Notes: generated by a model not told the origin, from the letters alone. 64,000 bases of DNA from Methanosphaerula palustris E1-9c (GCF_000021965.1 NC_011832.1:1054001-1118000); one strand, 5' to 3'. Shown: positions 1-7,605, numbered from the stretch's first letter. Made by a program: numbers and translations.

Positions 1-266
1 TGTTGATCGACGAGATCGTCCCGGAGGACAGTGAGGGGCAGATGCTCTGCCCGACGATCCGCGTGGTCAGCGCACCACCGGGGTCCAAGGAACTGGCTCA
101 TGAGGTCGGGTCTGCGCTGCAGCTTCGAAACGTGGTGATCGCCAGGGGGCACGGGACGTTCGCTGCGGCCTCGTCTCTGAATGAGGCATACCTCTTCACT
201 TCGCTCGCCGAGCATGCCTGCAGGGTGCTATTCCTCAAGGAACAGTACCTCAGGGATCGGGGGTGA
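1..266 (+). CDS. class II aldolase (FucA/AraD family), C-terminal fragment
   Basis: This is the 3' end of a gene that begins outside the window; the reading frame is open from the first base. The visible 87 residues contain the stretch ARGHGTFAAASSLNEAY followed by a helix ending in a charged tail, which is the usual C-terminal layout of class II (zinc) aldolases of the fuculose-1-phosphate aldolase type. The next gene starts 4 bases after its stop codon, so the two are probably cotranscribed. In methanogens an aldolase of this family can cleave deoxypentulose phosphates or make lactaldehyde. With a nucleoside phosphorylase and deaminase downstream, a role in 5-deoxyribose or methylthioribose disposal is plausible, but the substrate is inferred only. 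Confidence 0.75.
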   Translation, partial: LIDEIVPEDSEGQMLCPTIRVVSAPPGSKELAHEVGSALQLRNVVIARGHGTFAAASSLNEAYLFTSLAEHACRVLFLKEQYLRDRG

Positions 267-270
267 GGAG

Positions 271-942
271 ATGCTCGGTATCATCGGGGGGACGAGCCTC
301 CTCTTCTGCGACCTGCCGCCGCTAAAAAAAGAGATCATTGCGACACCCTATGGTTCTGCTGAGGTGCACACTGGAGAGGTTCCCCTGTTGCTCCGCCACC
401 AATTCCAGCGGCCGCCGCACCGGATCAATTACCAGGCCAATCTGGCCGCTCTGGCCATCCTCGGGGTCGACCAGGTGGTTCTGGTCGGATCGGCAGGGTC
501 GTTGAAGCGTTCCATCCCGCCGGACTCGATTGTGGTCCCCGACGACTATCTGAGTGTGGCCCCGGTTCCGACGATCCATGACCATGCGATCGAGCATATC
601 TGTCCTGGCTTTTCGCGTTCGATGCGACGGGAACTGGTCACCTGTGATGACAGGATGATCGAGGGGGGAACCTATGTGCAGACCTGCGGTCCGCGGATCG
701 AGACCCGGGCTGAGGTGCAGGGTCTGGCGGCTGTCGGGGATCTGGTCGGGATGACCATCGCCTCGGAGGCGACGATCGCTGCGGAGCTCAAGATCGCCTG
801 TGCTGCGGTCTGCACCGTCGACAACTATGCGCAGGGGCTCTGTGCCGAGGAGGTCACCTACGAGATGATCCTCGCCTCTGCAGAGGCGAACCGGGTCCGG
901 ACCCAGGCGCTGATTCAGGCGATTGTAACGACAATGGGATGA
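271..942 (+). CDS. 5'-methylthioinosine/5'-deoxyinosine phosphorylase-like protein (MTAP/PNP family)
   Basis: This 223-residue nucleoside phosphorylase belongs to the MTAP/PNP family. It would split a 6-oxopurine 5'-modified nucleoside with phosphate into hypoxanthine and the sugar 1-phosphate. Visible signatures are the N-terminal GIIGGTS phosphate loop, VLVGSAGSL near residue 72, the YVQTCGPRIETRAE segment and VGMTIASEA, the usual MTAP ribose/phosphate-site region. The base-binding part reads TVDNYAQ rather than the TDYDCW of adenine-specific MTAP, in keeping with a preference for inosine-type substrates. The ATG at 271 has a good SD (GGTGAGGAG directly upstream); an open frame starting at 181 would overlap the aldolase and is rejected. 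The deaminase that would supply its substrate lies 4 bases downstream. Confidence 0.85.
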   Translation: MLGIIGGTSLLFCDLPPLKKEIIATPYGSAEVHTGEVPLLLRHQFQRPPHRINYQANLAALAILGVDQVVLVGSAGSLKRSIPPDSIVVPDDYLSVAPVPTIHDHAIEHICPGFSRSMRRELVTCDDRMIEGGTYVQTCGPRIETRAEVQGLAAVGDLVGMTIASEATIAAELKIACAAVCTVDNYAQGLCAEEVTYEMILASAEANRVRTQALIQAIVTTMG

Positions 943-946
943 GTTT

Positions 947-2263
947 ATGGTTGATAGAATGGGAAGAGAGAAAGCGTGCCTGATCACAGGCACCTGTATT
1001 GAAGGACGGCCTGTTGAGATTCTGATCGATGAGACCGGGACGATTGCTGCGATCGATGAGAAGATCAGCGGGTCGGAGCGCTCGAATGCCGAGGTGATCA
1101 TCGATGGGTCTGGGACCCTCGCGATGCATACGCTCGCGAACACGCACACCCATGCCGCGATGTCCCTGCTTCGAGGGTACGCCGACGATATGATCCTGCA
1201 GGACTGGCTCGGGCAGAAGATCTGGCCCCTCGAAGCCTGCCTGACCGGGGAGGACGTGTATTGGGGAACCCGACTCGCCTGCATCGAGATGATCCGGAGC
1301 GGGACCACGGCCTTCAATGATATGTACTTCTTCATGGAGGAGGCGGCCCGTGCCGTCGATCATGCCGGGATCAAGGCCCAGCTCTGCTATGGGTTCATCG
1401 ACCTGAACGATCACGACAAGCGGGAGCATGAGATCAGAGCGACCGAGGCGCTGGTCACCTCGATCAAAGGAATGCAGAACCCGCGGATCAAACCGGCCGT
1501 CGGGCCGCATGCTGTCTACACGGTCTCACCGGAAGGACTTGCATGGCTGGCCGCCTACAGTGCGTCGGAACAGATCGGGATCCATGTCCACCTGTCAGAG
1601 ACCGAGCAGGAGGTTCTCGATGCGCAGAAGAACAGTGGAAAGCGGCCGCCGGCGATTCTCGACCAGGCCGGGTGCCTGACCGACCGGACGATCGCAGCCC
1701 ACTGCTGCTGGCTCGACCAGGCGGACTGCCGGCTGCTTGCAGAGCGGGGGACAACGGTCTCGCATAACCCGGCCAGTAATATGAAACTGTCTGTGAACAG
1801 GGCAATGCCCTATCCCTGGCTCGTTGAGGCCGGGGTTCCGGTCACCCTCGGCACCGACGGTTGTGCCTCCAACAACAACCTGGACCTCTTTGAGGAGATG
1901 AAGATCGCGGCCCTGCTTCAGAAGTTCGCCCAGAACAACCCGACCTGCCTGCCGGCAGAAGAGGCGCTCTCCATGGCCACTGTAACTGGAACCCGGGCTC
2001 TCGGGTTCGGGAGCGGCCTTCTTGTAGTCGGGGAGCCGGCGGATATCATGCTCATCGACAGAATGGTCCCCTGCAACACGCCCCTCCACCACCAGACCTC
2101 GAACATGGTCTATGCCTGCAATGGCGGGGCCGTGAAGACGGTCCTCTGCAATGGGCGGGTGGTGATGCAGGATGGGGTGATCCCTGGCGAAGAAGAGGTG
2201 CTCAACAACGCCTCACGAGCAGCAGCAGACCTGGTCAGGCGGGCTGCCGATCAGGCTGAGTGA
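947..2263 (+). CDS. dadD: 5'-deoxyadenosine / S-adenosylhomocysteine / methylthioadenosine deaminase
   Basis: This 438-residue amidohydrolase is of the MtaD/DadD type. It deaminates 5'-deoxyadenosine, methylthioadenosine and SAH to the inosine forms in the cytoplasm. Metal ligands are visible: NTHTHAAMSLLRG (His-x-His) near residue 64, HVHLSETEQE, AHCCWLDQAD and LGTDGCASNNNLDLFEEMK with the catalytic Asp. The length matches the family. It sits directly after the phosphorylase gene and probably shares its mRNA. In methanogens, radical-SAM enzymes make much 5'-deoxyadenosine, and deamination followed by phosphorolysis is the known archaeal way to recover it. An alternative ATG 12 bases downstream at 959 cannot be excluded. 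Confidence 0.88.
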   Translation: MVDRMGREKACLITGTCIEGRPVEILIDETGTIAAIDEKISGSERSNAEVIIDGSGTLAMHTLANTHTHAAMSLLRGYADDMILQDWLGQKIWPLEACLTGEDVYWGTRLACIEMIRSGTTAFNDMYFFMEEAARAVDHAGIKAQLCYGFIDLNDHDKREHEIRATEALVTSIKGMQNPRIKPAVGPHAVYTVSPEGLAWLAAYSASEQIGIHVHLSETEQEVLDAQKNSGKRPPAILDQAGCLTDRTIAAHCCWLDQADCRLLAERGTTVSHNPASNMKLSVNRAMPYPWLVEAGVPVTLGTDGCASNNNLDLFEEMKIAALLQKFAQNNPTCLPAEEALSMATVTGTRALGFGSGLLVVGEPADIMLIDRMVPCNTPLHHQTSNMVYACNGGAVKTVLCNGRVVMQDGVIPGEEEVLNNASRAAADLVRRAADQAE

Positions 2264-2274
2264 CGGGGTGCGTC

Positions 2275-3315
2275 ATGAGCGGGAGTAACCGGACGCAGGG
2301 AAAGAGGTCGAACCCTGATCAAAAGAGACGGAAGGGAGCGCTGGTCATCTCCCTGGACTTTGAACTGCTCTGGGGGGTGCGGGACAAGCGGAGCGTTGAG
2401 ACCTACGGAGAGAACCTCCGCGGGGTGCGGCGGGTCGTACCAGGTCTTCTCAACCTCTTCGACATCTACGGGATCCATGCCACCTGGGCCACAGTCGGGC
2501 TGCTCTTCTGCAGAGATCGGGACGAGATGATGGCCGGCCTTCCATCGGCCCAGATGCAGCCGCAGTACGATGACATGAACCTCTCGCCGTACCCGACGAT
2601 CGATGAGGTCGGAGCCGACGAGGCGGAGGATCCCTATCACTATGCTCCGTCGCTGATCCAGGAGATCCTTGCTCATCCCAACCAGACGATTGGGTCGCAT
2701 ACTTTCTCGCACTACTACTGCCTTGAGAAGGGTCAGACCGCCGCCTCGTTCGAGGCCGACTGCGAGGCCTTCTCCAGGGTCGCAGCGGTTTACGGGTTGA
2801 AACCGACCTCGATCGTTCTCCCGCGAAACCAGTTCAACAGGGAGTATGTCGGGGTCTGTAAACAGTATGGGATCACCGCGGTCAGGGGGAACATGGACCA
2901 CTGGCTGTACCGGGAGAAGACCGAAGAGGAGGAGACGACCCTGCGGCGGGCCCTGCGCTATGGAGACGCCTTCATCAGCCTCTCCGGCCCCCGGGTCTTC
3001 CCGCTGGCTGCCATCGATCCGGTGGTGCCGGTCACTATCCCGGCGACCCGGTTCCTGTATCCCCACAAATCCTTCACGGCGGCCTTTGACTGGCTGCGGC
3101 TGCTTCGGATCAGGAACGAGATGACCTATGCCGCGAAGTTCGGGTTCGTCTATCACCTCTGGTGGCACCCGCACAACTTCGGGAAGGACTACGAGGTGAA
3201 CGCCGCCTTCTTTGAGAAGATCCTGCAGCATTACCATGCCCTCCATGAGCGGTACGGCATGGAGAGCCTCTCCATCGAGGAGGTGGCTGAGCGGGTGATC
3301 GAGAGGAAGATCTGA
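2275..3315 (+). CDS. polysaccharide deacetylase family protein
   Basis: This protein of about 346 residues has a NodB-type fold. Motif 1 is seen as SLDFELLWG near residue 30, motif 2 as TIGSHTFSHYYC (the His-x3-His metal pair), and motif 3 as VLPRNQFN. The C-terminal KFGFVYHLWWHPHNFG supplies the later His residues. Such enzymes remove N- or O-acetyl groups from surface or cell-envelope polysaccharides, and this sub-type, with ELLWG after the first Asp, is common near glycan-synthesis genes. I take the ATG at 2275 as the start; a GTG at 2260 in the same frame is possible. It starts 11 bases after the deaminase stop and may be read on the same message. No signal peptide is visible, so a cytoplasmic substrate such as a lipid-linked sugar is more likely. 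Confidence 0.8.
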   Translation: MSGSNRTQGKRSNPDQKRRKGALVISLDFELLWGVRDKRSVETYGENLRGVRRVVPGLLNLFDIYGIHATWATVGLLFCRDRDEMMAGLPSAQMQPQYDDMNLSPYPTIDEVGADEAEDPYHYAPSLIQEILAHPNQTIGSHTFSHYYCLEKGQTAASFEADCEAFSRVAAVYGLKPTSIVLPRNQFNREYVGVCKQYGITAVRGNMDHWLYREKTEEEETTLRRALRYGDAFISLSGPRVFPLAAIDPVVPVTIPATRFLYPHKSFTAAFDWLRLLRIRNEMTYAAKFGFVYHLWWHPHNFGKDYEVNAAFFEKILQHYHALHERYGMESLSIEEVAERVIERKI

Positions 3316-3488
3316 TCATTTCTGGCTGGGACTGTACCCGGCAGATTCCCCTTTTTTGCGCGCACCACTGCTTCGATAAGAGAGTCGATGAGGTGCTTCA
3401 CATAAGAAACGCCCCTACAGGCTGATGACTTCAACAGGATCAGAAGATTGAATCATAAGAAAGGAGAGGATCATCCTCTCCATACCGT
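3316..3488. other. convergent intergenic region
   Basis: This stretch of 173 bases lies between the deacetylase gene (+) and the antiporter gene (-). It contains short T-runs (for example CCTTTTTTGC near 3352) that could end transcription of the + gene. No RNA gene or small coding frame could be supported. Confidence 0.4.
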
Positions 3489-4649
3489 TTACTCCTGATG
3501 CCCGGCGCGGAGGGTATGACGGCCTACCGTCACATCCTCCGAATGGACCGGGGCGAACCATTTCTGGGCGATGAAGGTCGGGATCACCGCACTGGCGATC
3601 ACCACACCGATCAACAGCGAGTACTGCCCTGCATCGATGTACCCCATCGAGAGACCGAAGACGCTGGCGATCGTTCCGAAGGTCAGCCCTGTCGACATCA
3701 GCAGCGTCGTATACATGCTGCCGCCAGGGATGTACTTCCGGGCGAGCAGATAGACGCCGGCGAACTTCATCGCGATCTTGATCACCAGCAACGCAACGAA
3801 GAGTCCGATCGCTCCTGTGATCTGTGCGATCGAGACGTTCATTCCCCCGACGATAAAGAAGATCGGGGTGATCACGGCATAGGCGATCGTCCGCAGTCGC
3901 AGCGCGATCCCGCGGTCGACCAGCGATCGTCCCATGAAGAGGCCGAGCAGGAATGTCGGGAGCACCGCCTGGCCGTCTCCGATGCCTGCGAAGTAGATGA
4001 AGATCAGCAGGAGGAGGAAGACAAACTTCACTTCAGGTTCGACGACGGCCGCCCTGATACGGGGATTATCGAAGAGCAGATGTGAGTATCTGGTTGCCAG
4101 GGCGATCACCAGAGCTGAGACGCCGATGAAGGCCGCGGTGTACACGGTCGGACGTATGAAGAGGACGCTCAATGCGATGGCCGTGCCCATGTCGGTGAAG
4201 AAGGTCGCGGCCATGATCAGTTTGCCGATCTCTGTTTTGCAGAGGCCGGTCTCGACCAGCACCGAATAGACCACGGCCAGCGACGTTGTCGAGAGGGCCG
4301 TGCCGGCGATCATCGAGGCGGAGAGACTCCAGCCGACGACGAAGTAGGTGTAGGTTCCGACGCCGAGGAATGGAACTACAAACGAGAAGAGACCGATCAG
4401 AAAACTTCCTTTAAAGTTGGCCCTCATCAGGTCGGTGTCGATCTCGGTGCCAGCCAGGAAGGTCAGGATGATACCGCCAAGGGTCGCGATATAGGTCATC
4501 CAGGGTTCTGTATGGATCAGATTCAGGTTGCCGGAGACGGCCCCGAGCAGGATCTCGATGATTGCAACCGAGAAGCCGAGGCGGATCGAGATGAGGCTTG
4601 CGAGAAAGATCACGAGCCCCAACAGTAGGGGAACAATGTCTGTTTGCAT
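3489..4649 (-). CDS. CPA2-family cation:proton antiporter, fluoride-riboswitch controlled
   Basis: This 386-residue protein is almost entirely membrane segments (about 11-12) and matches the membrane part of the CPA2 (KefB/NapA-like) Na+/H+ or K+/H+ antiporters. FLAGTEIDTDLM near residue 65 and TALSTTSLAVVYSVLVETGL near residue 120 are typical of this fold. There is no C-terminal TrkA-N/RCK domain, so it is the short, non-KTN type. The start codon at 4649 is preceded by GGAGTCATCAC, whose GGAG is a normal SD. The leader carries two fluoride aptamers, and CPA2 antiporters are one of the gene classes known to be governed by fluoride riboswitches. A role in fluoride tolerance or in pH/ion balance during fluoride stress is therefore likely, although no direct F- transport can be read from the sequence. 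Confidence 0.88.
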   Translation of the reverse strand: MQTDIVPLLLGLVIFLASLISIRLGFSVAIIEILLGAVSGNLNLIHTEPWMTYIATLGGIILTFLAGTEIDTDLMRANFKGSFLIGLFSFVVPFLGVGTYTYFVVGWSLSASMIAGTALSTTSLAVVYSVLVETGLCKTEIGKLIMAATFFTDMGTAIALSVLFIRPTVYTAAFIGVSALVIALATRYSHLLFDNPRIRAAVVEPEVKFVFLLLLIFIYFAGIGDGQAVLPTFLLGLFMGRSLVDRGIALRLRTIAYAVITPIFFIVGGMNVSIAQITGAIGLFVALLVIKIAMKFAGVYLLARKYIPGGSMYTTLLMSTGLTFGTIASVFGLSMGYIDAGQYSLLIGVVIASAVIPTFIAQKWFAPVHSEDVTVGRHTLRAGHQE

Positions 4650-4671
4650 GTGATGACTCCATGGTGTGATG

Positions 4672-4727
4672 GATAGGGGTCATCAGCGAAGAAACGCGGT
4701 TTATTGTGGGTGAACCCCATCACCCTG
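4672..4727 (-). promoter_or_regulatory. fluoride riboswitch, promoter-distal copy next to the gene (crcB motif)
   Basis: Read on the minus strand, the core is GGGTGATGGGGTTCACCC, then AATAAACCGC, a short GCG/CGC hairpin and GCTGATGACCCCTAT. This matches the crcB/fluoride aptamer: stem 1 is GGGTG with CACCC, stem 2 is GCG with CGC, and the loop GGGGTT can pair with GACCCC to form the required pseudoknot. The conserved AACCGC...GCTGATGA block is intact. It ends about 20 bases before the antiporter start codon. The pseudoknot strand TGATGACCCC is complementary (9 of 10) to GGAGTCATCA, which contains the SD, suggesting translational control. Confidence 0.92.
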
Positions 4728-4853
4728 ACGAAGACGTCGTATCTGGTTCACGTCCGGATCTTCAACGTTTTACTTTGCATTGGTAGAGATCCTGATAGTG
4801 AACTATGATGATATGAGGGGGGTGTAGTCCCTCATATTCGATTCAGAGAGATT

Positions 4854-4910
4854 AGTAGGAGTCATCAGCTCGTACACGAGCGGTTAATTGAGGTGGACCC
4901 CATCACCTCA
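4854..4910 (-). promoter_or_regulatory. fluoride riboswitch, second (upstream) copy in tandem
   Basis: On the minus strand the core is GAGGTGATGGGGTCCACCTC, then AATTAACCGC, hairpin GCTCG-TGTA-CGAGC and GCTGATGACTCCTACT, almost a textbook crcB-motif sequence. Stem 1 has six pairs, stem 2 five, and the loop GGGGTC pairs with GACTCC as the pseudoknot. It lies about 130 bases upstream of the first aptamer in the same leader. Its 3' strand TGATGACTCC is an exact 10-base complement of GGAGTCATCA at the antiporter SD. Just upstream the 12-base word ATGAGGTGATGG occurs twice in a row, offering a second copy of the stem-1 strand. No separate gene lies between the two aptamers. Confidence 0.93.
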
Positions 4911-5071
4911 TCCATCACCTCATAATTGGATGATGTGATTACCTGTTCCACCTAAATATTATTTAATGATTTCGTTTATCGATCTCTCCGACACGGGGTG
5001 AGGTTCGCCTTAACATATCAGGAAGAATGCTGGCAGAGCACAATCGTTTCTCTAATTGGATAAAAAAGGGG

Positions 5072-6772
5072 TTATGCGGTCTTTATCGTCGAGGCTTCGC
5101 CGAGATTCAACTCCTCGATAGCAATCTTTCGCATCTCGAACTTCTGGATCTTGCCAGTCACCGACATCGGGAAAGTGTCGACGAACTTGTAATACCGCGG
5201 GATCTTATACCGGGCGATCCGATTCTTGCAGAACTCTCTGATCTCATCCGGGGTCAGCGTCTCCCCCTTCATGATCGAGACCCAGGCCATCAGTTCCTCG
5301 CCGTACTTCTTGTCGGGCACCCCGATCACATAGACATCGCTGATCTTTGGATGGTGGTGGAGATACTCCTCAATCTCGCGGGGATAGACGTTCTCACCGC
5401 CGCGGATCACCATATCCTTGAGTCGACCTTCGACCTTCAGGAACCCCTCCCGGTCCATCGAACCGAGGTCGCCGGTATGGACCCAGCCGTTCGCATCCAG
5501 CGCAGCCCGGGTGGCAGCGGGGTTGTTGTAGTAACCCTTCATCACCATATACCCACGGGCACAGATCTCTCCGATCTCACCACGCGAAACGATCCGATGG
5601 GTGTTCGGGTCGACGATCTTCAGTTCGGTATGCGGGAAGGCCTGCCCGATCGTCGAGACACGCCGCTCGAGGGAATCTTTGGTGGTGGTCATCGTGACTC
5701 CTGGTGAGAGTTCGGTCTGGCCGTACACGATCACGATATCCCGCATGTTCATCAACGTCGCGACCTCCTTCATCTTCTCGATCGGGCAGGGCGAGCCGGC
5801 CATGATCCCGGTTCGGAGCGTCCCGAGGTAGTAGTTCTTAAAGTTCGGGTGAGCGAGTTCGGCGATGAACATCGTTGGAACTCCATGCAGGGCGGTGCAA
5901 TGTTCATCCTGGACGGCCCGGAGCACCGCCTCCGAATCGAACGCCGGCGACGGGATCACCATCGTTGCGCCGTGGGTGACCGAGGCCATATTGGAGAGGA
6001 CCATCCCGAAGCAGTGATAGAACGGGACCGGGATGCAGAGCCGATCCTTCTCGGTGAAGTTCATCCCCTCGCCGATGAAGAACCCGTTGTTCATCACCGA
6101 ATGGTGGGTCAGCACGACCCCTTTTGGGTATCCTGTGGTCCCGCTGGTGTACTGAATGTTGATCGCATCGTCAAAATCGAGCGACTCCTCACGTTCAACC
6201 AGTTCGTCTGGGCTGATCACCTCGCCTTTTTTGAGCACCTCGTTCATCGTGAACATCCCGTTGTACGGGATATCATCGAGGAAGATCACGTTCTTTAAAA
6301 ACGGAAACTTCTCACTGCTGATCCTGCCGGGGCTGCATTCATAGGCCTCGGGGCAGGCCTCATAGAACATTCCGACATAGTCGGAGGACTTGAACCGACC
6401 CTGCAGGATCAGGGTCTGCACCTCTGCCTGTTTCATGGCGAATTCGAGTTCGACGGTTCTATAGGCCGGGTTGATGTTCACCATGACCGCGCCGATCTTC
6501 GCGCTTGCAAACTGTGCGACGGTCCACTCGGCATAGTTCATCACCCAGATGCCGACCCGATCCCCCCGCTCGACACCAAGGGCCATCAGCCCTTTCCCCA
6601 GCGCGTTCACCTGTTCGAGGAACTGGGCGTAGGTCCATCGAATATTCTGGTGTAGCGAGATAAGGGCATCGTTTTCGGGAAATCTTGCCGTAATATCGTT
6701 CAGCATCGCTCCGATCGTCTTCCCGATCAGCGGGAGATCAGAGATTCCGGTCGCATAGCTCGCTTCAACCAT
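5072..6772 (-). CDS. AMP-forming acyl-CoA synthetase
   Basis: This 566-residue member of the ANL adenylate-forming family activates a fatty or other carboxylic acid to the acyl-CoA through an acyl-AMP. Signatures visible are the P-loop YTSGTTGYPKGVVLTH near residue 210, VYGQTELSPG near 350, GWVHTGDLG near 430, and the hinge GRLKDMVIRGGENVYPREIEE. The C-terminal VTGKIQKFEMRK contains the catalytic lysine. Length and motifs match medium/long-chain acyl-CoA synthetases often annotated FadD or AcsM-like. Methanogens do not oxidise fatty acids, so recycling of acyl groups or use of an aryl or branched acid is possible; the substrate cannot be told. No clear partner gene lies beside it. Confidence 0.88.
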   Translation of the reverse strand: MVEASYATGISDLPLIGKTIGAMLNDITARFPENDALISLHQNIRWTYAQFLEQVNALGKGLMALGVERGDRVGIWVMNYAEWTVAQFASAKIGAVMVNINPAYRTVELEFAMKQAEVQTLILQGRFKSSDYVGMFYEACPEAYECSPGRISSEKFPFLKNVIFLDDIPYNGMFTMNEVLKKGEVISPDELVEREESLDFDDAINIQYTSGTTGYPKGVVLTHHSVMNNGFFIGEGMNFTEKDRLCIPVPFYHCFGMVLSNMASVTHGATMVIPSPAFDSEAVLRAVQDEHCTALHGVPTMFIAELAHPNFKNYYLGTLRTGIMAGSPCPIEKMKEVATLMNMRDIVIVYGQTELSPGVTMTTTKDSLERRVSTIGQAFPHTELKIVDPNTHRIVSRGEIGEICARGYMVMKGYYNNPAATRAALDANGWVHTGDLGSMDREGFLKVEGRLKDMVIRGGENVYPREIEEYLHHHPKISDVYVIGVPDKKYGEELMAWVSIMKGETLTPDEIREFCKNRIARYKIPRYYKFVDTFPMSVTGKIQKFEMRKIAIEELNLGEASTIKTA

Positions 6773-6847
6773 TCTTAGATCATTGAAAGGATGAAGATAT
6801 ATTGCTGCTGATTCCTGTCTAGGAGGCGCAAAAAAAAATCACAACCC

Positions 6848-6856
6848 TTATAAATT
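6848..6856 (+). promoter_or_regulatory. TATA box of the tRNA-Trp gene
   Basis: TTATAAAT lies about 30 bases before the first tRNA base, the usual archaeal TATA distance for a tRNA transcribed from near its mature 5' end. Confidence 0.6.
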
Positions 6857-6883
6857 TCAAAGGAGACGTTGTAACCTGCACCG

Positions 6884-7034
6884 GGGGTCGTGGCCTAGTC
6901 CGGAATGGCGACGGGCTCCAGCGGTCTTGTGCGTGTGATGAACAATGGGTCTGCTGAATTGGTGATGACCCGTTGGAGCTCTGACGCATATCGGAGAGAC
7001 CCGTCGATCGTGAGTTCAAATCTCACCGACCCCA
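6884..7034 (+). tRNA. tRNA-Trp (CCA) with an intron
   Basis: Acceptor strands GGGGTCG (6884-6890) and CGACCCC (7027-7033) pair perfectly with discriminator A at 7034. The D stem is GCC/GGC, the anticodon stem ACGGG (6911-6915) with CCCGT (7000-7004), and the T arm GTGAG-TTCAAAT-CTCAC. The anticodon CCA is at 6918-6920, so the tRNA reads UGG (Trp). The 77-base intron lies after position 37, the standard place for archaeal tRNA-Trp. The 3' CCA is not encoded. T-rich sequence follows directly and should end transcription. Confidence 0.95.
6922..6998 (+). ncRNA. tRNA-Trp intron forming a C/D-box 2'-O-methylation guide RNA
   Basis: The intron carries box C GTGATGA (6934-6940), box D' CTGA (6954-6957), box C' GTGATGA (6962-6968) and box D CTGA (6981-6984), in the correct order. 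The guide before box D, CCGTTGGAGC, pairs with GCTCCAGCGG across the 5' exon-intron junction, including the anticodon. The guide before D', ATGGGTCT, pairs with AGACCCGT at the 3' junction. This fits the known euryarchaeal arrangement in which the pre-tRNA-Trp intron directs methylation at C34 and U39. Confidence 0.9.
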
Positions 7035-7219
7035 CGTTTTTCAACGATCTCATTTCGAGCGTAGCTCCTGTATTCCCGAGAGATCAAAACCGGTCATGCA
7101 TGGATAAACCATCAGTAAGGCCTTCTGCTTTTCCGCCGGTTCATTCCCTCCCTGGCTGAAATCTCGTAACGATGGACTGCAGTCCGTGATGGTTGAGGCG
7201 ATGGAGGAGAGGGCTGTAC

Positions 7220-7251
7220 GATATATACCCCAGCATTTCAAAGTATCTTGA
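7220..7251 (+). promoter_or_regulatory. promoter and operator of the ArsR-family gene
   Basis: GATATATACC (7220-7229) is a good TATA box. Nine bases further on TCAA-AGTATC-TTGA (7238-7251) is an inverted repeat sitting where transcription should start, six bases before the ATG. The same TCAA-N6-TTGA pattern occurs before hgcA, suggesting both are bound by the ArsR protein encoded here. Confidence 0.6.
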
Positions 7252-7257
7252 CGAACC

Positions 7258-7584
7258 ATGGCGATACCCAGGGAGATCAGCGAACAGCTCTGTGCTGGCG
7301 GCGGGGTGGATGGACTACAGCGGCAGATTCCGTCGAACGAGGATCTCTCGTTCCAGGCCCGATTTCATCATGCCCTCTCCGATCCGGTTCGGTTGAAGAT
7401 CCTCTATGCCCTGCAGACACAGCCGCTCTGTGTCTGTGTGATCAAGGAGATCATCTCTATTGCAGACTCTCGTCTCTCCTATCATCTGAACGTGCTGAAG
7501 ACGGCCGGGTTGATCAGCGGGGCGCAGCAGGGGAACTGGATCATCTATACCATCACCGATTTCGGGAGATCCGGGCTCAGGTGA
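7258..7584 (+). CDS. ArsR/SmtB-family transcriptional regulator beside hgcAB
   Basis: This 108-residue winged-helix repressor has the ArsR core HHALSDPVRLKILYALQ at about residue 38, followed by QPLCVCVIKEI, where the CVC pair sits in the place of the ELCVCDL arsenic/antimony site of ArsR. The recognition helix is SRLSYHLNVLKTAGL and the wing GAQQGNWIIYTI. Such proteins leave DNA when thiol-loving metal(loid)s bind. The gene is directly followed by hgcA with an operator-like palindrome in the 53-base gap. ArsR-like genes next to hgcAB are known in several mercury methylators. It may control hgcAB in response to As(III), Hg(II) or a similar ion; the ligand is inferred. Confidence 0.9.
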   Translation: MAIPREISEQLCAGGGVDGLQRQIPSNEDLSFQARFHHALSDPVRLKILYALQTQPLCVCVIKEIISIADSRLSYHLNVLKTAGLISGAQQGNWIIYTITDFGRSGLR

Positions 7585-7605
7585 GATCTGGGTATAACAG
7601 AAAGT

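Larger units (their letters stand above)
4650..5071 (-). promoter_or_regulatory. antiporter leader region and promoter
   Basis: This stretch of 422 bases between the antiporter and the acyl-CoA synthetase contains the two fluoride aptamers. A TATA-like AAATAATATTT (minus strand, about 4955-4967) would start a transcript near 4930, giving a leader of roughly 280 bases. Between the aptamers, ATATGAGGG and CCCTCATAT (about 4810-4836) form a strong hairpin without a following U-run, so it is not an obvious terminator. The part from 4970 to 5071 follows the acyl-CoA synthetase gene and holds nothing I can name. Confidence 0.6.

Noticed and set aside
4805-4840. Ten-codon leader peptide between the two fluoride aptamers
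   Set aside because: No SD, too short, and the bases are better explained by the ATATGAGGG/CCCTCATAT hairpin.
7050-7259. Reading frame of 69 codons on the minus strand between tRNA-Trp and the ArsR gene
   Set aside because: It overlaps the arsR promoter, has no SD and no protein-like pattern.
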